Assembly: GCF_016887565.1 (NCBI RefSeq)
Contig: NZ_CP069396.1
Span: 11,328,001 to 11,392,000 of the forward strand
DNA from: Archangium violaceum
Lineage (GTDB): Bacteria > Myxococcota > Myxococcia > Myxococcales > Myxococcaceae
Reading direction: 5' to 3'
DNA length: 64,000 nucleotides
Shown: piece by piece, positions 1 to 8,217 of the stretch
Position numbering within the stretch: the stretch's first letter is position 1
Layout of the letters: every line of letters begins with the position of its first letter
Notes under the pieces: model-generated
What the model was told of the DNA's origin: nothing
The model's database searches: none
The model's input: only the letters and a program-made list of their open reading frames with translations
Position numbers and translations under genes: made by a program

Positions 1-42
1 CCCGATCCTCCATCTGACCGATCATGTGCCCAGGAGGTTCCC

Positions 43-1281
43 GTGGCGATCCAACCCGCCGATATCCCGCTGCTGGTCCGGCAATACAAGGACAGCGCCG
101 CCGCCAACATCCTGCAGGGGAAACCCGAGGAGGCTCTGGCCGACTACCGCAAGGTGGTGGACCTCAGCCCGCATGACACCGCCGCCCGCCTCAAGGTGGC
201 CGAGCTCCTCGCCCAGCTCGGACACCGGCAGGAGGCCGTCCGCGAGTTCCACTACCTCGCCATCCGCTACGCCGCCGAGGGCCACACCATCCACGCGATC
301 GCCGCCTGCAAGCTCATCCTCGCGATCGATCCGGAGCACCAGGCCACGCAGGAGAACCTGGCCAGCCTCATCGCGATGCAGAGCGCCGAGGAGCGCCAGC
401 ACCCCGAGCGCACCGAGCCCCTCGAGGCCGCCACCGAGTCGCCCAAGCGCGTCCCCACGCCCCTCTTCTCCCAGCTCCCCCGCGACGTCTTCGTGGCCCT
501 CCTGGGCGAGCTGGAGATGCGCCGGGTGGCCGGCGGCGAGCGCATCATCACCGAGGGCGAGCGCGGCAACTCCATGTTCATCCTGGAGCAGGGCACCGTG
601 CGCGTGGTGCACACGCCTGAGAACGGGCAACCGCGCACGCTGGCCGAGCTGGGTGAGGGCTCCTTCTTCGGAGAGATGGGGCTCATCTCGGACGCCCCGC
701 GCGTGGCCAGCGTCATCGCCACCCGGGACTGCACCCTGCTGGAGGTGACGCGGGAGATGCTCACCCGGCTCGGTGCCCGCTTCCCCGTGCTCGAGCAGGT
801 GGTGCAGCAGTTCTACAAGGACCGGCTGCTGGACACCCTGCTCAAGACCAGCCCCCTCTTCCAGCCGCTCTCCGACGAGCAGAAGCAGGCCATCGCCGAG
901 CGCTTCCAGAGCCGAAGCGTGGAGCCGGGGACCGTGCTGCTCCAACAGGGACAGCGCAGCCACGCGCTCCACCTGCTGCTGCGCGGCCGCTGCTCCGTGG
1001 TGCACCAGGATCTCAAGGGCACCGAGCTGCCCTACCCGGACATGACGGAGGGCGCCATCTTCGGGGAGATCTCCCTGATGCTCGACCTGCGCATCACCGC
1101 CACCGTGAGGGCCGCCACGCCCTGCCTGCTGCTGGTGTTGGATCAGGACACCGTGAAGGAGCGGGTGCTGACCCACCCCGAGGTCCGCCGGAGGCTCACC
1201 CAGCTCACCCGCGAGCGGCTGGACCGGACGGCCACGATGCTGGCCGAGGGCGCCGAGGTCCAGGACTCCTTCCTCATCTGA
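43..1281 (+). CDS. TPR protein with two cyclic-nucleotide-binding domains
   Basis: A 412-residue soluble sensor-type protein. Residues 1-110 are helical and TPR-like (pairs such as the helix around 25-40 and 50-75). Two cyclic-nucleotide-binding (CRP/cAMP-regulatory) beta-roll domains follow, at about 145-260 and 270-390. The phosphate-binding cassette is well kept in the first (FGEMGL at 209-214 followed by APRVASV) and looser in the second (FGEISL at 340-345, then LRITATV without the proline). No DNA-binding or enzymatic domain follows, so it probably relays a nucleotide signal through protein contacts; this is inference. The start is GTG at 43, chosen because AGGAGG lies at 32-37, five bases upstream. 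Ends just before a convergent minus-strand gene. Confidence 0.85.
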   Translation: MAIQPADIPLLVRQYKDSAAANILQGKPEEALADYRKVVDLSPHDTAARLKVAELLAQLGHRQEAVREFHYLAIRYAAEGHTIHAIAACKLILAIDPEHQATQENLASLIAMQSAEERQHPERTEPLEAATESPKRVPTPLFSQLPRDVFVALLGELEMRRVAGGERIITEGERGNSMFILEQGTVRVVHTPENGQPRTLAELGEGSFFGEMGLISDAPRVASVIATRDCTLLEVTREMLTRLGARFPVLEQVVQQFYKDRLLDTLLKTSPLFQPLSDEQKQAIAERFQSRSVEPGTVLLQQGQRSHALHLLLRGRCSVVHQDLKGTELPYPDMTEGAIFGEISLMLDLRITATVRAATPCLLLVLDQDTVKERVLTHPEVRRRLTQLTRERLDRTATMLAEGAEVQDSFLI

Positions 1282-1287
1282 GCACCG

Positions 1288-1836
1288 CTAGTCGCGGTCG
1301 TAGATGGGGTTCTCCGTCAGCCAGGCGGAGAAGAGCGCGTCGGCGAAGTCCTTGCCGGGGATGACGGCGCCCCGGCTCCCCTCGCCAGAGATGAGCAGTC
1401 CCTGATCCGGCAGGTAGGTGATGAGGAGCTTGTCGCCCTTGCGCACGCCGCGCAGCGACTGGACGAGCAGCTCCGAGTTGCGCCTCATCTCCGGCGAGCC
1501 GGCCGCCTTGCTGTGCGAGAGGAAGTTGCGGAAGGCATCCGCCAGCTGCTCGCGCTTGATGCTGCGCCGGAAGTGGAGCTGGAGCTGCTTGGGCCCCTGA
1601 AACGCGATGGCCTCCCTCATGGAGGACGGCTTCTGCTCCAGGTAGAGGCCCCAGACGTAGATTTCGAAGAAGAGCTTCTTCTTGAGGTCCACGTGGTTCA
1701 GGGCCAGCTCCTTGCCCGCCAGGGAGATGGAGTCCGGCAGGCGAACGCCCGCCATCACCCGGGCCTCGGCCGTCCCCGCCACCAGCGCCAGCGCCAACAC
1801 CAGCCACCGCACTCCCCGCAACCTCGGCCCGCTCAT
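1288..1836 (-). CDS. Exported chalcone isomerase-like protein
   Basis: The mature part matches the bacterial chalcone-isomerase-like family (PF16036 type): a segment near VRLPDSISLAGKELALNH followed by KLFFEIYVWGLYLE and a C-terminal GKDFADALFSAWL helix. In bacteria these are usually periplasmic proteins of unknown ligand, not flavonoid enzymes. I chose the ATG at 1836 because it gives a clean signal peptide (basic MSGPRLRGVR, hydrophobic core, cleavage after AGTAEA); the open frame itself extends to 1905. About 182 residues, normal for the family. It is convergent with the cyclic-nucleotide-binding gene, six bases apart. Confidence 0.75.
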   Translation of the reverse strand: MSGPRLRGVRWLVLALALVAGTAEARVMAGVRLPDSISLAGKELALNHVDLKKKLFFEIYVWGLYLEQKPSSMREAIAFQGPKQLQLHFRRSIKREQLADAFRNFLSHSKAAGSPEMRRNSELLVQSLRGVRKGDKLLITYLPDQGLLISGEGSRGAVIPGKDFADALFSAWLTENPIYDRD

Positions 1837-2037
1837 GTCCTTCGCGTCCCCCCGCCAGCCCCTCGCCACCTCTCGCCTGGAATGCATGTCGTCGAAGGTG
1901 CACACGGTTGTGACGTTGGACCAGCCCCGGGTTTCCGGGTTATTCCCCGCGAGCGCTCGCCTGCCCGCCAGGTGAGGGTCGATCAGGGAGCGGGCGTGCC
2001 CTCCCGGCTGTCAACCCTCCGGCTTGTCCGAATGCCA

Positions 2038-2062
2038 TGGGCAGGTCCGGGCCATCTGCCCA
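2038..2062. repeat. 7-bp inverted repeat upstream of the erythromycin esterase gene
   Basis: TGGGCAG at 2038-2044 and CTGCCCA at 2056-2062 are perfect inverted arms with an 11-base spacer, ending 11 bases before the chosen ATG at 2074. It could be an operator or a hairpin next to the ribosome-binding site. Chance occurrence in GC-rich DNA is possible. Confidence 0.3.
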
Positions 2063-2073
2063 CCTTCAGAGGC

Positions 2074-3435
2074 ATGAACCCGTTTGATGAAGAGGAAGGC
2101 GGCCGGGGCTTCCGTCCGGAGCTCATCGAGGGTGTGCGAACCGCGGCCATCCCGCTGACGGACGAGGACTCGGACTTCGACGCGCTCATCGAGAGCATCG
2201 GTGACGCACGCTTCGTCCTGCTGGGCGAGGCCACCCACGGCACGCACGAGTTCTACAAGGCACGCGCCCACCTCACCCGCCGCCTCCTCACCGAGCGTGG
2301 CTTCTCCGCGGTGGCGGTGGAGGCGGACTGGCCGGACGCGCTGCGCCTCAACCAGTACGTGCACGGCGAGGGGACGGACGCGGACGTGGTGCACGCCTTC
2401 GACAACTTCCAGCGCTTCCCCCGGTGGATGTGGCGCAACCAGGACGTGCTGGAGCTGGTGGAGTGGATGCGTCAGCACAACGCCGCGCGGGGCAAGGACG
2501 CGCCCCGGGTGGGCTTCTACGGGTTGGATCTCTACAGCCTGCACGCCTCCATGCGCGAGGTGGTGCGCTACCTCGAGACGAGAGACCCCAGGGCCGCGGA
2601 GCGCGCGCGGGCCCGGTACGCATGCTTCGACCGCTTCGGCTCGGACCCGCAGTCCTACGGCCATGCCACGGCGTACGGCTTCGAGGACCCCTGCGAGGCC
2701 GAGGTCATCGAGCAGCTGCTGGAGCTGCGCCGGCGCGAGGTGAGGGACGGGCTCCTCGAGGAGGACGCGCTCTTCCACGCGGAGATGAACGCGCGGCTGG
2801 CGAGCGACGCGGAGGCCTACTACCGGACCATGTACGCGGGGCGCAACGAGTCCTGGAACCTGCGCGACACGCACATGGCGGACACCGCGGATGCGCTCTC
2901 CGAGTACCTCGGCCGCCGCTACGGGCAGCCGGGCCGCCTGGTCATCTGGGCGCACAACTCGCACCTGGGCGACGCACGCGCCACGCAGATGGGGGACCAG
3001 GGCGAGCTGAACCTGGGCCAGCTGATGCGCGAGCGTCACGGCAAGGAGACGTTCAACGTGGGCTTCACCACGTACTCGGGCACCGTCATCGCCGCGAAGG
3101 AGTGGGACGAGCCGGGCCTGAGGCGGCGGGTGCGGCCAGCGCTGCCGGGCAGCTACGAGGCGATCTTCCACGAGGTGGGTCTGCCCGGCTTCCTCCTGAG
3201 GATGGAGGACCTGGGCGAGGCGGGCTCGGGCCTGCGCGAGCGGCGGCTGGAGCGCGCCATCGGCGTCATCTACGCGCCACACAGCGAGCGCTACAGTCAC
3301 TACTTCCACGCGGACCTGCCAGCGCAGTTCGATGCCGTGCTGCACTACGACCTGACCAGCGCCCTGAAGCCGCTGGACCGGGACGCGGGCCACGAGGAAG
3401 AGGACGCCGCGGACACCTGGCCCTACGGCATCTGA
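2074..3435 (+). CDS. Erythromycin esterase family hydrolase
   Basis: A 453-residue protein of the erythromycin esterase family (PF05139), related to EreA/EreB and succinoglycan-type homologues that hydrolyse macrolide lactones or other esters. Visible motifs: GEATHGTHEFYKAR near residue 49-62 with the conserved Glu and His residues, then EADWPDA, GFYGLDLYSLHASM, and WAHNSHLGDA followed by a QMGDQGELNLGQ stretch. The open frame begins at 1513, but the homology and codon pattern begin at the ATG at 2074, preceded by CAGAGG. Environmental homologues often have no proven macrolide activity, so the substrate is unknown. Transcribed alone or with the hydrolase 46 bases downstream. Confidence 0.85.
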   Translation: MNPFDEEEGGRGFRPELIEGVRTAAIPLTDEDSDFDALIESIGDARFVLLGEATHGTHEFYKARAHLTRRLLTERGFSAVAVEADWPDALRLNQYVHGEGTDADVVHAFDNFQRFPRWMWRNQDVLELVEWMRQHNAARGKDAPRVGFYGLDLYSLHASMREVVRYLETRDPRAAERARARYACFDRFGSDPQSYGHATAYGFEDPCEAEVIEQLLELRRREVRDGLLEEDALFHAEMNARLASDAEAYYRTMYAGRNESWNLRDTHMADTADALSEYLGRRYGQPGRLVIWAHNSHLGDARATQMGDQGELNLGQLMRERHGKETFNVGFTTYSGTVIAAKEWDEPGLRRRVRPALPGSYEAIFHEVGLPGFLLRMEDLGEAGSGLRERRLERAIGVIYAPHSERYSHYFHADLPAQFDAVLHYDLTSALKPLDRDAGHEEEDAADTWPYGI

Positions 3436-3481
3436 GCGAAGCCGCTGCGGCGCGAGGGCTCTCGGGATATAGGAGGCAACC

Positions 3482-4279
3482 GTGATTCTCGAGAGCTTCC
3501 AGATAGGAGAGGGGCAGCGGCCGACGGTGCTGCTGCATGGTTTCCTCGGCACGGGGCGCAACCTGCGCTCGCTGGCGACGGCATGGAGCGAGGTGGACAA
3601 GAGCCGCCGCTTCCTGCTGGTGGATCTGACGGGCCACGGCACCTCGCCGCGGCTGCCTCCGGGCGCCACCCTGTCCACGGTGGCCGCGGATGTGCTGGAA
3701 ACGGCGCGCGCTGCGGGACTGCGCGGGCCGCTGGACCTGGTGGGACACTCGCTGGGCGGCCGCGTGTCGCTCGCCGCGAGCCTGCGCTCCCCCGAGGACG
3801 TGGCCAGCGTGACGCTGCTGGACATCACCCCCAGCCCCATCGCCTCCAACCTCTCCGAGAGCGGCAAGGTGATGGAGATCCTCCGCGCCGCGCCGCTCAG
3901 CGCGCCGGACAGGAAGACGATGCGCGCGGAGCTGACGGGACGCGGGCTGTCCGGGCCGCTGGCGGACTGGCTCGTCATGAACCTGGAGCCGGCACCGGAC
4001 GGTGGCGTGCGCTGGCGCTTCGATCGCGAGTCGCTCGCCGAGTTCCACGGGCGGGTGAACGGGGAGGACCTCTGGGCCGCGCTGGAACGCCCGGGAGCGA
4101 AGGTGCGCTGCATCCGCGGCGGCCGGGCCCACTACGTCAGTGACGCGGACGTGGCGCGGATGGAGGCCCTGGGCTGCCCCGTGGCCACGCTCCCCGAGGC
4201 GGGCCACTTCGTCCATGTGGACGCCCCCGACGCGCTGTTGCGCTGGCTCACGAATGCTCCCGGCTCCGGCCAGGGCTAG
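3482..4279 (+). CDS. Alpha/beta hydrolase (YbfF/esterase-like)
   Basis: A 265-residue alpha/beta-hydrolase. The oxyanion-hole segment VLLHGFLGTGRNLRSLA and the nucleophile elbow LVGHSLGGRVSL (Ser in GHSLGG) are clear; the acid is likely in GGRAHYVSDADV and the histidine in AGHFVHVDAP near the C-terminus. The pattern is like YbfF/MenH-type esterases; the substrate cannot be told. Start is GTG at 3482, supported by a strong TAGGAGGC ribosome site. It lies 46 bases after the erythromycin esterase gene and 18 bases before the ZIP transporter gene, so the three may be cotranscribed. Confidence 0.85.
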   Translation: MILESFQIGEGQRPTVLLHGFLGTGRNLRSLATAWSEVDKSRRFLLVDLTGHGTSPRLPPGATLSTVAADVLETARAAGLRGPLDLVGHSLGGRVSLAASLRSPEDVASVTLLDITPSPIASNLSESGKVMEILRAAPLSAPDRKTMRAELTGRGLSGPLADWLVMNLEPAPDGGVRWRFDRESLAEFHGRVNGEDLWAALERPGAKVRCIRGGRAHYVSDADVARMEALGCPVATLPEAGHFVHVDAPDALLRWLTNAPGSGQG

Positions 4280-4297
4280 AACGGAACGACTCCCTTC

Positions 4298-5071
4298 ATG
4301 GAACGAACCACCCTCTTCATCTGGCTGGCGGTCCTGGCGGACGGCCTCGCGGGGCTGACGGGTGGGCTCCTCTCGGAGCGCTGGTTGGCCCGGCACCTGT
4401 CGGCCCTGGTGGCCTTCGCGGCCGGGGCCCTGCTGGGCGCGGTGTTCCTCGACATCTTCCCCGAGGCCGTGGAGGCCGCGGGCCCCTCCGCCTTCCACTG
4501 GGCCTTCGCCAGCTTCCTGGCCCTCACCTTCCTCGAGTGGTTCCTCGGGCCGCACCACCATGACCACTCGGCCCACGCCCCGGGGGAGCACGCGCACACG
4601 GGCCCCTCCTCCACCGTGGTGCCGTCGCTGCTCGCGGCGGACGCGATGCACAACTTCGGGGACGGAGCGGCGGTGGCGGCGGCATTCCTCGTCTCGACCG
4701 AGGCCGGAGTGGCCACCGCCCTGGCGGTCATCGCCCACGAGCTGCCCCAGGAGGTGGGCGACTACGCGCTGCTGCGCGCCAAGGGCCTGTCGCGCTCCCG
4801 GGCCCTGCTGGCGCTCGGAGGCGTGCAGCTCACCGCCGTGGCCGGGGCCGGCGCGGTGCTGCTGGGCTCCCAGGTGGTGCGAGGCCTGGAGGGCATCATC
4901 CTCGCGCTCGCCAGCGGCACCTTCCTCTACATCGGCGCCACGGACCTGCTGCCGGAGTTGCGCCGTGGCACCAGCCCCAGGGAGGCACGCGGCCGCCTGC
5001 TCGGCTTCCTGCTGGGCCTGGCGCTCGTGGCCATGGCCGGCGCCGTGGAGGGGCGGCTGATTCCGCACTGA
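4298..5071 (+). CDS. ZIP family metal transporter
   Basis: A 257-residue polytopic membrane protein of the ZIP (ZupT-like) family, which moves zinc or other divalent metals into the cytoplasm. About seven to eight transmembrane segments are visible. The metal-path helix IV motif appears as AMHNFGDGAAVAAAF, and helix V as HELPQEVGDYALL. A histidine-rich loop (HHHDHSAHAPGEHAHTG) sits between helices III and IV, typical of metal capture. Eighteen bases after the hydrolase stop; probably the last gene of that run. Confidence 0.88.
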   Translation: MERTTLFIWLAVLADGLAGLTGGLLSERWLARHLSALVAFAAGALLGAVFLDIFPEAVEAAGPSAFHWAFASFLALTFLEWFLGPHHHDHSAHAPGEHAHTGPSSTVVPSLLAADAMHNFGDGAAVAAAFLVSTEAGVATALAVIAHELPQEVGDYALLRAKGLSRSRALLALGGVQLTAVAGAGAVLLGSQVVRGLEGIILALASGTFLYIGATDLLPELRRGTSPREARGRLLGFLLGLALVAMAGAVEGRLIPH

Positions 5072-5131
5072 CAGGAGGGCAACCAGCGCGGCGGGGGCTG
5101 GTTCGGGTGTCCATCGCCGGACAGGGGCTGT

Positions 5132-6013
5132 ATGGCCACGGTTCCAGCCATGCAGCTCGGGTCCAAGCGAATGCTCGGGGAGATCCTGATGGAGCTGGGG
5201 CTGATCGACCGCGCCCAGCTCCGGCTCGGACTGGTGCACCATCACGAGACCCAGGTCCCGCTCGGCCGGGCGCTGGTCCGCGAGGGTATCTGCACCGAGG
5301 CCGACGTCCTGCGGGCGCTCTCGCTGCAGCTCGGCATCGATCCCATCGACCTGGACCGGGAGCCCCTGGACAAGAAACTCACCCGGCTGGTGCCCGCGCG
5401 CATCGCCCGGCGCTACCGGGTCGTCCCGCTCCGGCTCGAGAAGGGAGAGCGCGAGGTGCTGCACGTCGCCCTGCCCGCTCCGGCGTCGATCGAGGCCCTG
5501 GACGCGGTGCGCGCCATCTCCGGCAAGCCCCGCGTCGAGCCCCACCTCGCCTCGGACACGGCCCTGTCCCACGCGCTCGCGGCGCTCTACGGCATCCAGG
5601 AGCACGCCGAGGAGCAGGCCTTCGCTCCCGCGCCCCGGGAGGGCCCCGGCACGCCCCTGCTGCTCTACGCGTGGCCCCCGGTGACCGCCACCCTCATCTC
5701 GCGAGCGCTCGCACGGCAGGGCATCCAGACGAAGGTCGCCTCCCCGCTGGAGGTCATGCACACGACGAGCTTGGACATCGTGTTCGCCCCCGTGCAGGCC
5801 ATGGAGGGGCTGCTCGCGGGAGAAGCCCACATCGCCGGCGCGCTGCTGCTCTCGGGCACCTCGGATGACGAGGACCTCGAGCGCGCCCACCGGCTCGGCG
5901 CGAAGGGCTACGTCGCCAACCCGCTCGACGGCGAGCTGCTGCTGCGCGCCATCCGCCGGCTGCGCCCCGGGCCCGGTGACACGTCGCAGCCCCTGTCCGG
6001 TCCGAACGGCTGA
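5132..6013 (+). CDS. MshEN (GspE N-terminal)-like protein with receiver-like tail
   Basis: A 293-residue protein. Residues about 8-160 match the N-terminal domain of type II secretion/type IV pilus ATPases (MshEN/GspE-N): LGEILMELGLIDRAQLRLGL, then LGRALVREGICTEADVLRAL and LGIDPIDL. In MshE this domain binds cyclic-di-GMP. There is no ATPase domain; instead residues 175-285 resemble a degenerate response-regulator fold (LLLYAWPPVTATLI, then ...IVFAPVQAMEGLL, GAKGYVANPLDGELLLRAIRRL) lacking an obvious phospho-acceptor Asp pair. Such stand-alone MshEN proteins are common in myxobacteria. It is likely a c-di-GMP-responsive adaptor, by inference. A second possible ATG lies at 5150. Confidence 0.72.
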   Translation: MATVPAMQLGSKRMLGEILMELGLIDRAQLRLGLVHHHETQVPLGRALVREGICTEADVLRALSLQLGIDPIDLDREPLDKKLTRLVPARIARRYRVVPLRLEKGEREVLHVALPAPASIEALDAVRAISGKPRVEPHLASDTALSHALAALYGIQEHAEEQAFAPAPREGPGTPLLLYAWPPVTATLISRALARQGIQTKVASPLEVMHTTSLDIVFAPVQAMEGLLAGEAHIAGALLLSGTSDDEDLERAHRLGAKGYVANPLDGELLLRAIRRLRPGPGDTSQPLSGPNG

Positions 6014-6050
6014 CGGCGGAGGGAAGCGACCACTGTCCTGGAGGTGACCC

Positions 6051-7328
6051 ATGAGAGCGTCCACCCGATTCCACCAGAGGCACCCCGTCCTGACGGCCGT
6101 GCTCGGGGCAAGCGCGCTCACCTGGCTCTTCCAGCGGCTGCGCGCCCGGCTCTCCCCGGCCATCCTCCCGGAGCCGACCGGGCCCTATGACGTCGGCCGC
6201 GTCGCCTTCGACTGGGTGGACGCCCACCGCGACGAGCCCTATGCCCGTCACGGGCACCGCCGTCCACGAGAGCTGTCCGCGTGGCTCTGGTACCCCGCCG
6301 AGCCCGAAGCGGGAGCGAAGCCCGGTCCCTACCTGCCCGCGGGATGGCGCCTCACCAGCCTCTTCTGGCACTTCCAGGGCTCACGGGTGCGCGCCCACGC
6401 GGTGCCCGGGGCTCCCGTGGCACGCCCCCGGGCCCGCTACCCCGTGCTCGTCTTCTCCCCGGCCGGCTTCCCACCGCTCTATTACTCGTCCCTCTTCGAG
6501 GAGCTGGCGAGCCATGGCTACATCGTCGCCGCCGTGAGCCACACGTACGAGGCGCTCCCCGTCTCCGCCTTCGCGGATGGGCGCCTGCGGCTCTTCAGGC
6601 CAGCGAGCGTGGGCGGCGCATTGAAGGTCTCGCGCGCCTCGCATGAGGAGGACGTGCGCGCCCGGGCCTCGGTCGTCGACGTGAAGGCCGAGGATCTTCG
6701 CTCCCTGGTGGACGAGCTGGAGCGGCTGCAGGCCGGCTCCGGGCTGCTCGCCGGGCGGATGGACCTGGAACGGCTCGGTGCCTTCGGCCACTCGATGGGT
6801 GGCAACGCGGCGATGGAGCTCTGCGCGCGGGATGCGCGGTGCCGGGCCGTGGCCAACCTGGACGGAGGCGTGTGGAGCACGGTGGGCCAGGAGGGACTCC
6901 CCAAACCGCTGATGGAGCTGTTCGCCGAGCACCCCGAGTACGTGCGTCCGTGCGACGAGTCCGTGAGTCAGAAGGCCTTCGCGTCCGTCGAGTACTGCGA
7001 GGCGAACCGCGAGCTCGCGGTGGGCGGCTGGCAGCGCCTGTATGCCCGGGCCCGACCCGGCTACAGCATCCAGATTCGTGGGGCGGGTCACGCCAGCTTC
7101 ACGGACTGTGGCCTGCTGCCCTTGAAGCGGCGCTCGCTCGCACGGCGGGCCCTGGGCACCATCGACGGCCGGCGGATGTGGCGCGTGCTGAGCGACTACC
7201 TGCGGGCGTTCTTCGACCGGCACCTGCAGGAGGCACCCGCCCCTCTGCTCGATGGGGCTTCCCCCTTCTACCCGGAGGGCGTCCTCGCACCTCCGGAAGC
7301 ACTCTTCTCCCCGGCCCCGGGAAGCTGA
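6051..7328 (+). CDS. Alpha/beta hydrolase, PAF-acetylhydrolase/dienelactone-like
   Basis: A 425-residue hydrolase. It has an N-terminal hydrophobic stretch (ASALTWLFQRL), the strand VLVFSPAGFPP, then SHGYIVAAVSHTYEA, and the nucleophile elbow GAFGHSMGGNAAMEL. The layout, with a long insertion and DLRSLVDEL before the elbow, is that of platelet-activating-factor acetylhydrolase isoform II and related bacterial lipases (PF03403-like). The acid is likely in AVANLDGGVW and the histidine in IRGAGHASFTD. Substrate unknown. The start ATG at 6051 follows GGAGGTGACCC. Stands 37 bases after the MshEN-like gene. Confidence 0.8.
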   Translation: MRASTRFHQRHPVLTAVLGASALTWLFQRLRARLSPAILPEPTGPYDVGRVAFDWVDAHRDEPYARHGHRRPRELSAWLWYPAEPEAGAKPGPYLPAGWRLTSLFWHFQGSRVRAHAVPGAPVARPRARYPVLVFSPAGFPPLYYSSLFEELASHGYIVAAVSHTYEALPVSAFADGRLRLFRPASVGGALKVSRASHEEDVRARASVVDVKAEDLRSLVDELERLQAGSGLLAGRMDLERLGAFGHSMGGNAAMELCARDARCRAVANLDGGVWSTVGQEGLPKPLMELFAEHPEYVRPCDESVSQKAFASVEYCEANRELAVGGWQRLYARARPGYSIQIRGAGHASFTDCGLLPLKRRSLARRALGTIDGRRMWRVLSDYLRAFFDRHLQEAPAPLLDGASPFYPEGVLAPPEALFSPAPGS

Positions 7329-7419
7329 CGCCGAGGGGAACAGGGGCCCGCTACCGGGCCCGCACCGTCCTCCAGTAGAGTCCCCGCATTCCATGATTCC
7401 GCATCGCCCGAGGGGGAAG

Positions 7420-8205
7420 ATGAAACCGAGGTCGGCCGTCGCCAGTGGACTCCTCACGCTCGCCATGCTCGGCGGTTGCTCGAGCCCCAACCACCAGCAG
7501 CGCCCCGAGCAGCCCGCCCCACCCGCGCCGAAGACCGCCTCGGCGCCGCTGACCGCACCGGCGCCAGCACCGGCTCCCAGTCATCCGCTGACCGAGAACC
7601 GCCTCGTCAACTCCGGACTCATCATCGAGAGCTTCGCGGCGAAGTTCGGAGCCCCGGAGCTCAAGCAGATTCCCTCCGAGGTGATCGACACCGGCGTCTT
7701 CCGGTACGTCCCCTATCTCTCGTACGAGGCGTCCCAGCTGGAGCTCAACATCTACGGGGACCCCCAGCACCCCGCCGGTGTGGAGATCGGTGTCTACGCG
7801 GGCAAGGACAGCACCAAGGAGGAGATCCGCAAGTTGATCGCCGGGCTCCTCCAGAAGGCGGAGGATCGGGAGCTGGTCCACGGCCTGGCGCTCGAGAAGG
7901 ACGAGCTCCAGCGCGCCGGCCTCACGTTCGTGGTCACGCCCGCGACGGCGGAGGATGCCTTCGGGGGCTGGTGGATCTCCATCTACGACGCGAACGCCAT
8001 CGAGAAGGCGCGTGCCTCCGATGCCGAGCTGAAGGTGCTCGCCCAGAAGCCGCCCAAGAGCGAGAGCACCCCCACCGCGCCGGCCGGGAAGAAGAAGGGC
8101 AAGAAGCACGCGCGCAAGCCGGGCGAGGCCCCTCGCGTCTACATCAAGGACTACTCCCGCGAGGGGGATACCTACGTCCCCGCCGACTCCGACGAACACT
8201 GGTAA
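7420..8205 (+). CDS. Lipoprotein of unknown function
   Basis: A 261-residue predicted lipoprotein: MKPRSAVASGLLTLAMLGGC gives a signal peptide with the lipobox LGGC (Cys 20), followed by a Pro/Ala-rich linker to about residue 60. The globular part (65-205) contains a repeated theme of short beta strands and does not match a family I know. The C-terminus is Lys-rich (a GKKKGKKHARK stretch). I chose ATG at 7420, preceded by GAGGGGGA, over the upstream in-frame ATG at 7393, because it gives the signal peptide directly. Convergent with the minus-strand spermidine-synthase-like gene. Confidence 0.7.
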   Translation: MKPRSAVASGLLTLAMLGGCSSPNHQQRPEQPAPPAPKTASAPLTAPAPAPAPSHPLTENRLVNSGLIIESFAAKFGAPELKQIPSEVIDTGVFRYVPYLSYEASQLELNIYGDPQHPAGVEIGVYAGKDSTKEEIRKLIAGLLQKAEDRELVHGLALEKDELQRAGLTFVVTPATAEDAFGGWWISIYDANAIEKARASDAELKVLAQKPPKSESTPTAPAGKKKGKKHARKPGEAPRVYIKDYSREGDTYVPADSDEHW

Positions 8206-8217
8206 GGGACGTGCGGC

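Noticed and set aside
1513-2073. N-terminal extension of the erythromycin esterase homologue
   Set aside because: The extra 187 codons are antisense to the chalcone-isomerase-like gene and have no family similarity.
3266-6163. 965-codon minus-strand frame spanning four plus-strand genes
   Set aside because: It runs through the stop codons and intergenic gaps of real genes and has shadow composition.
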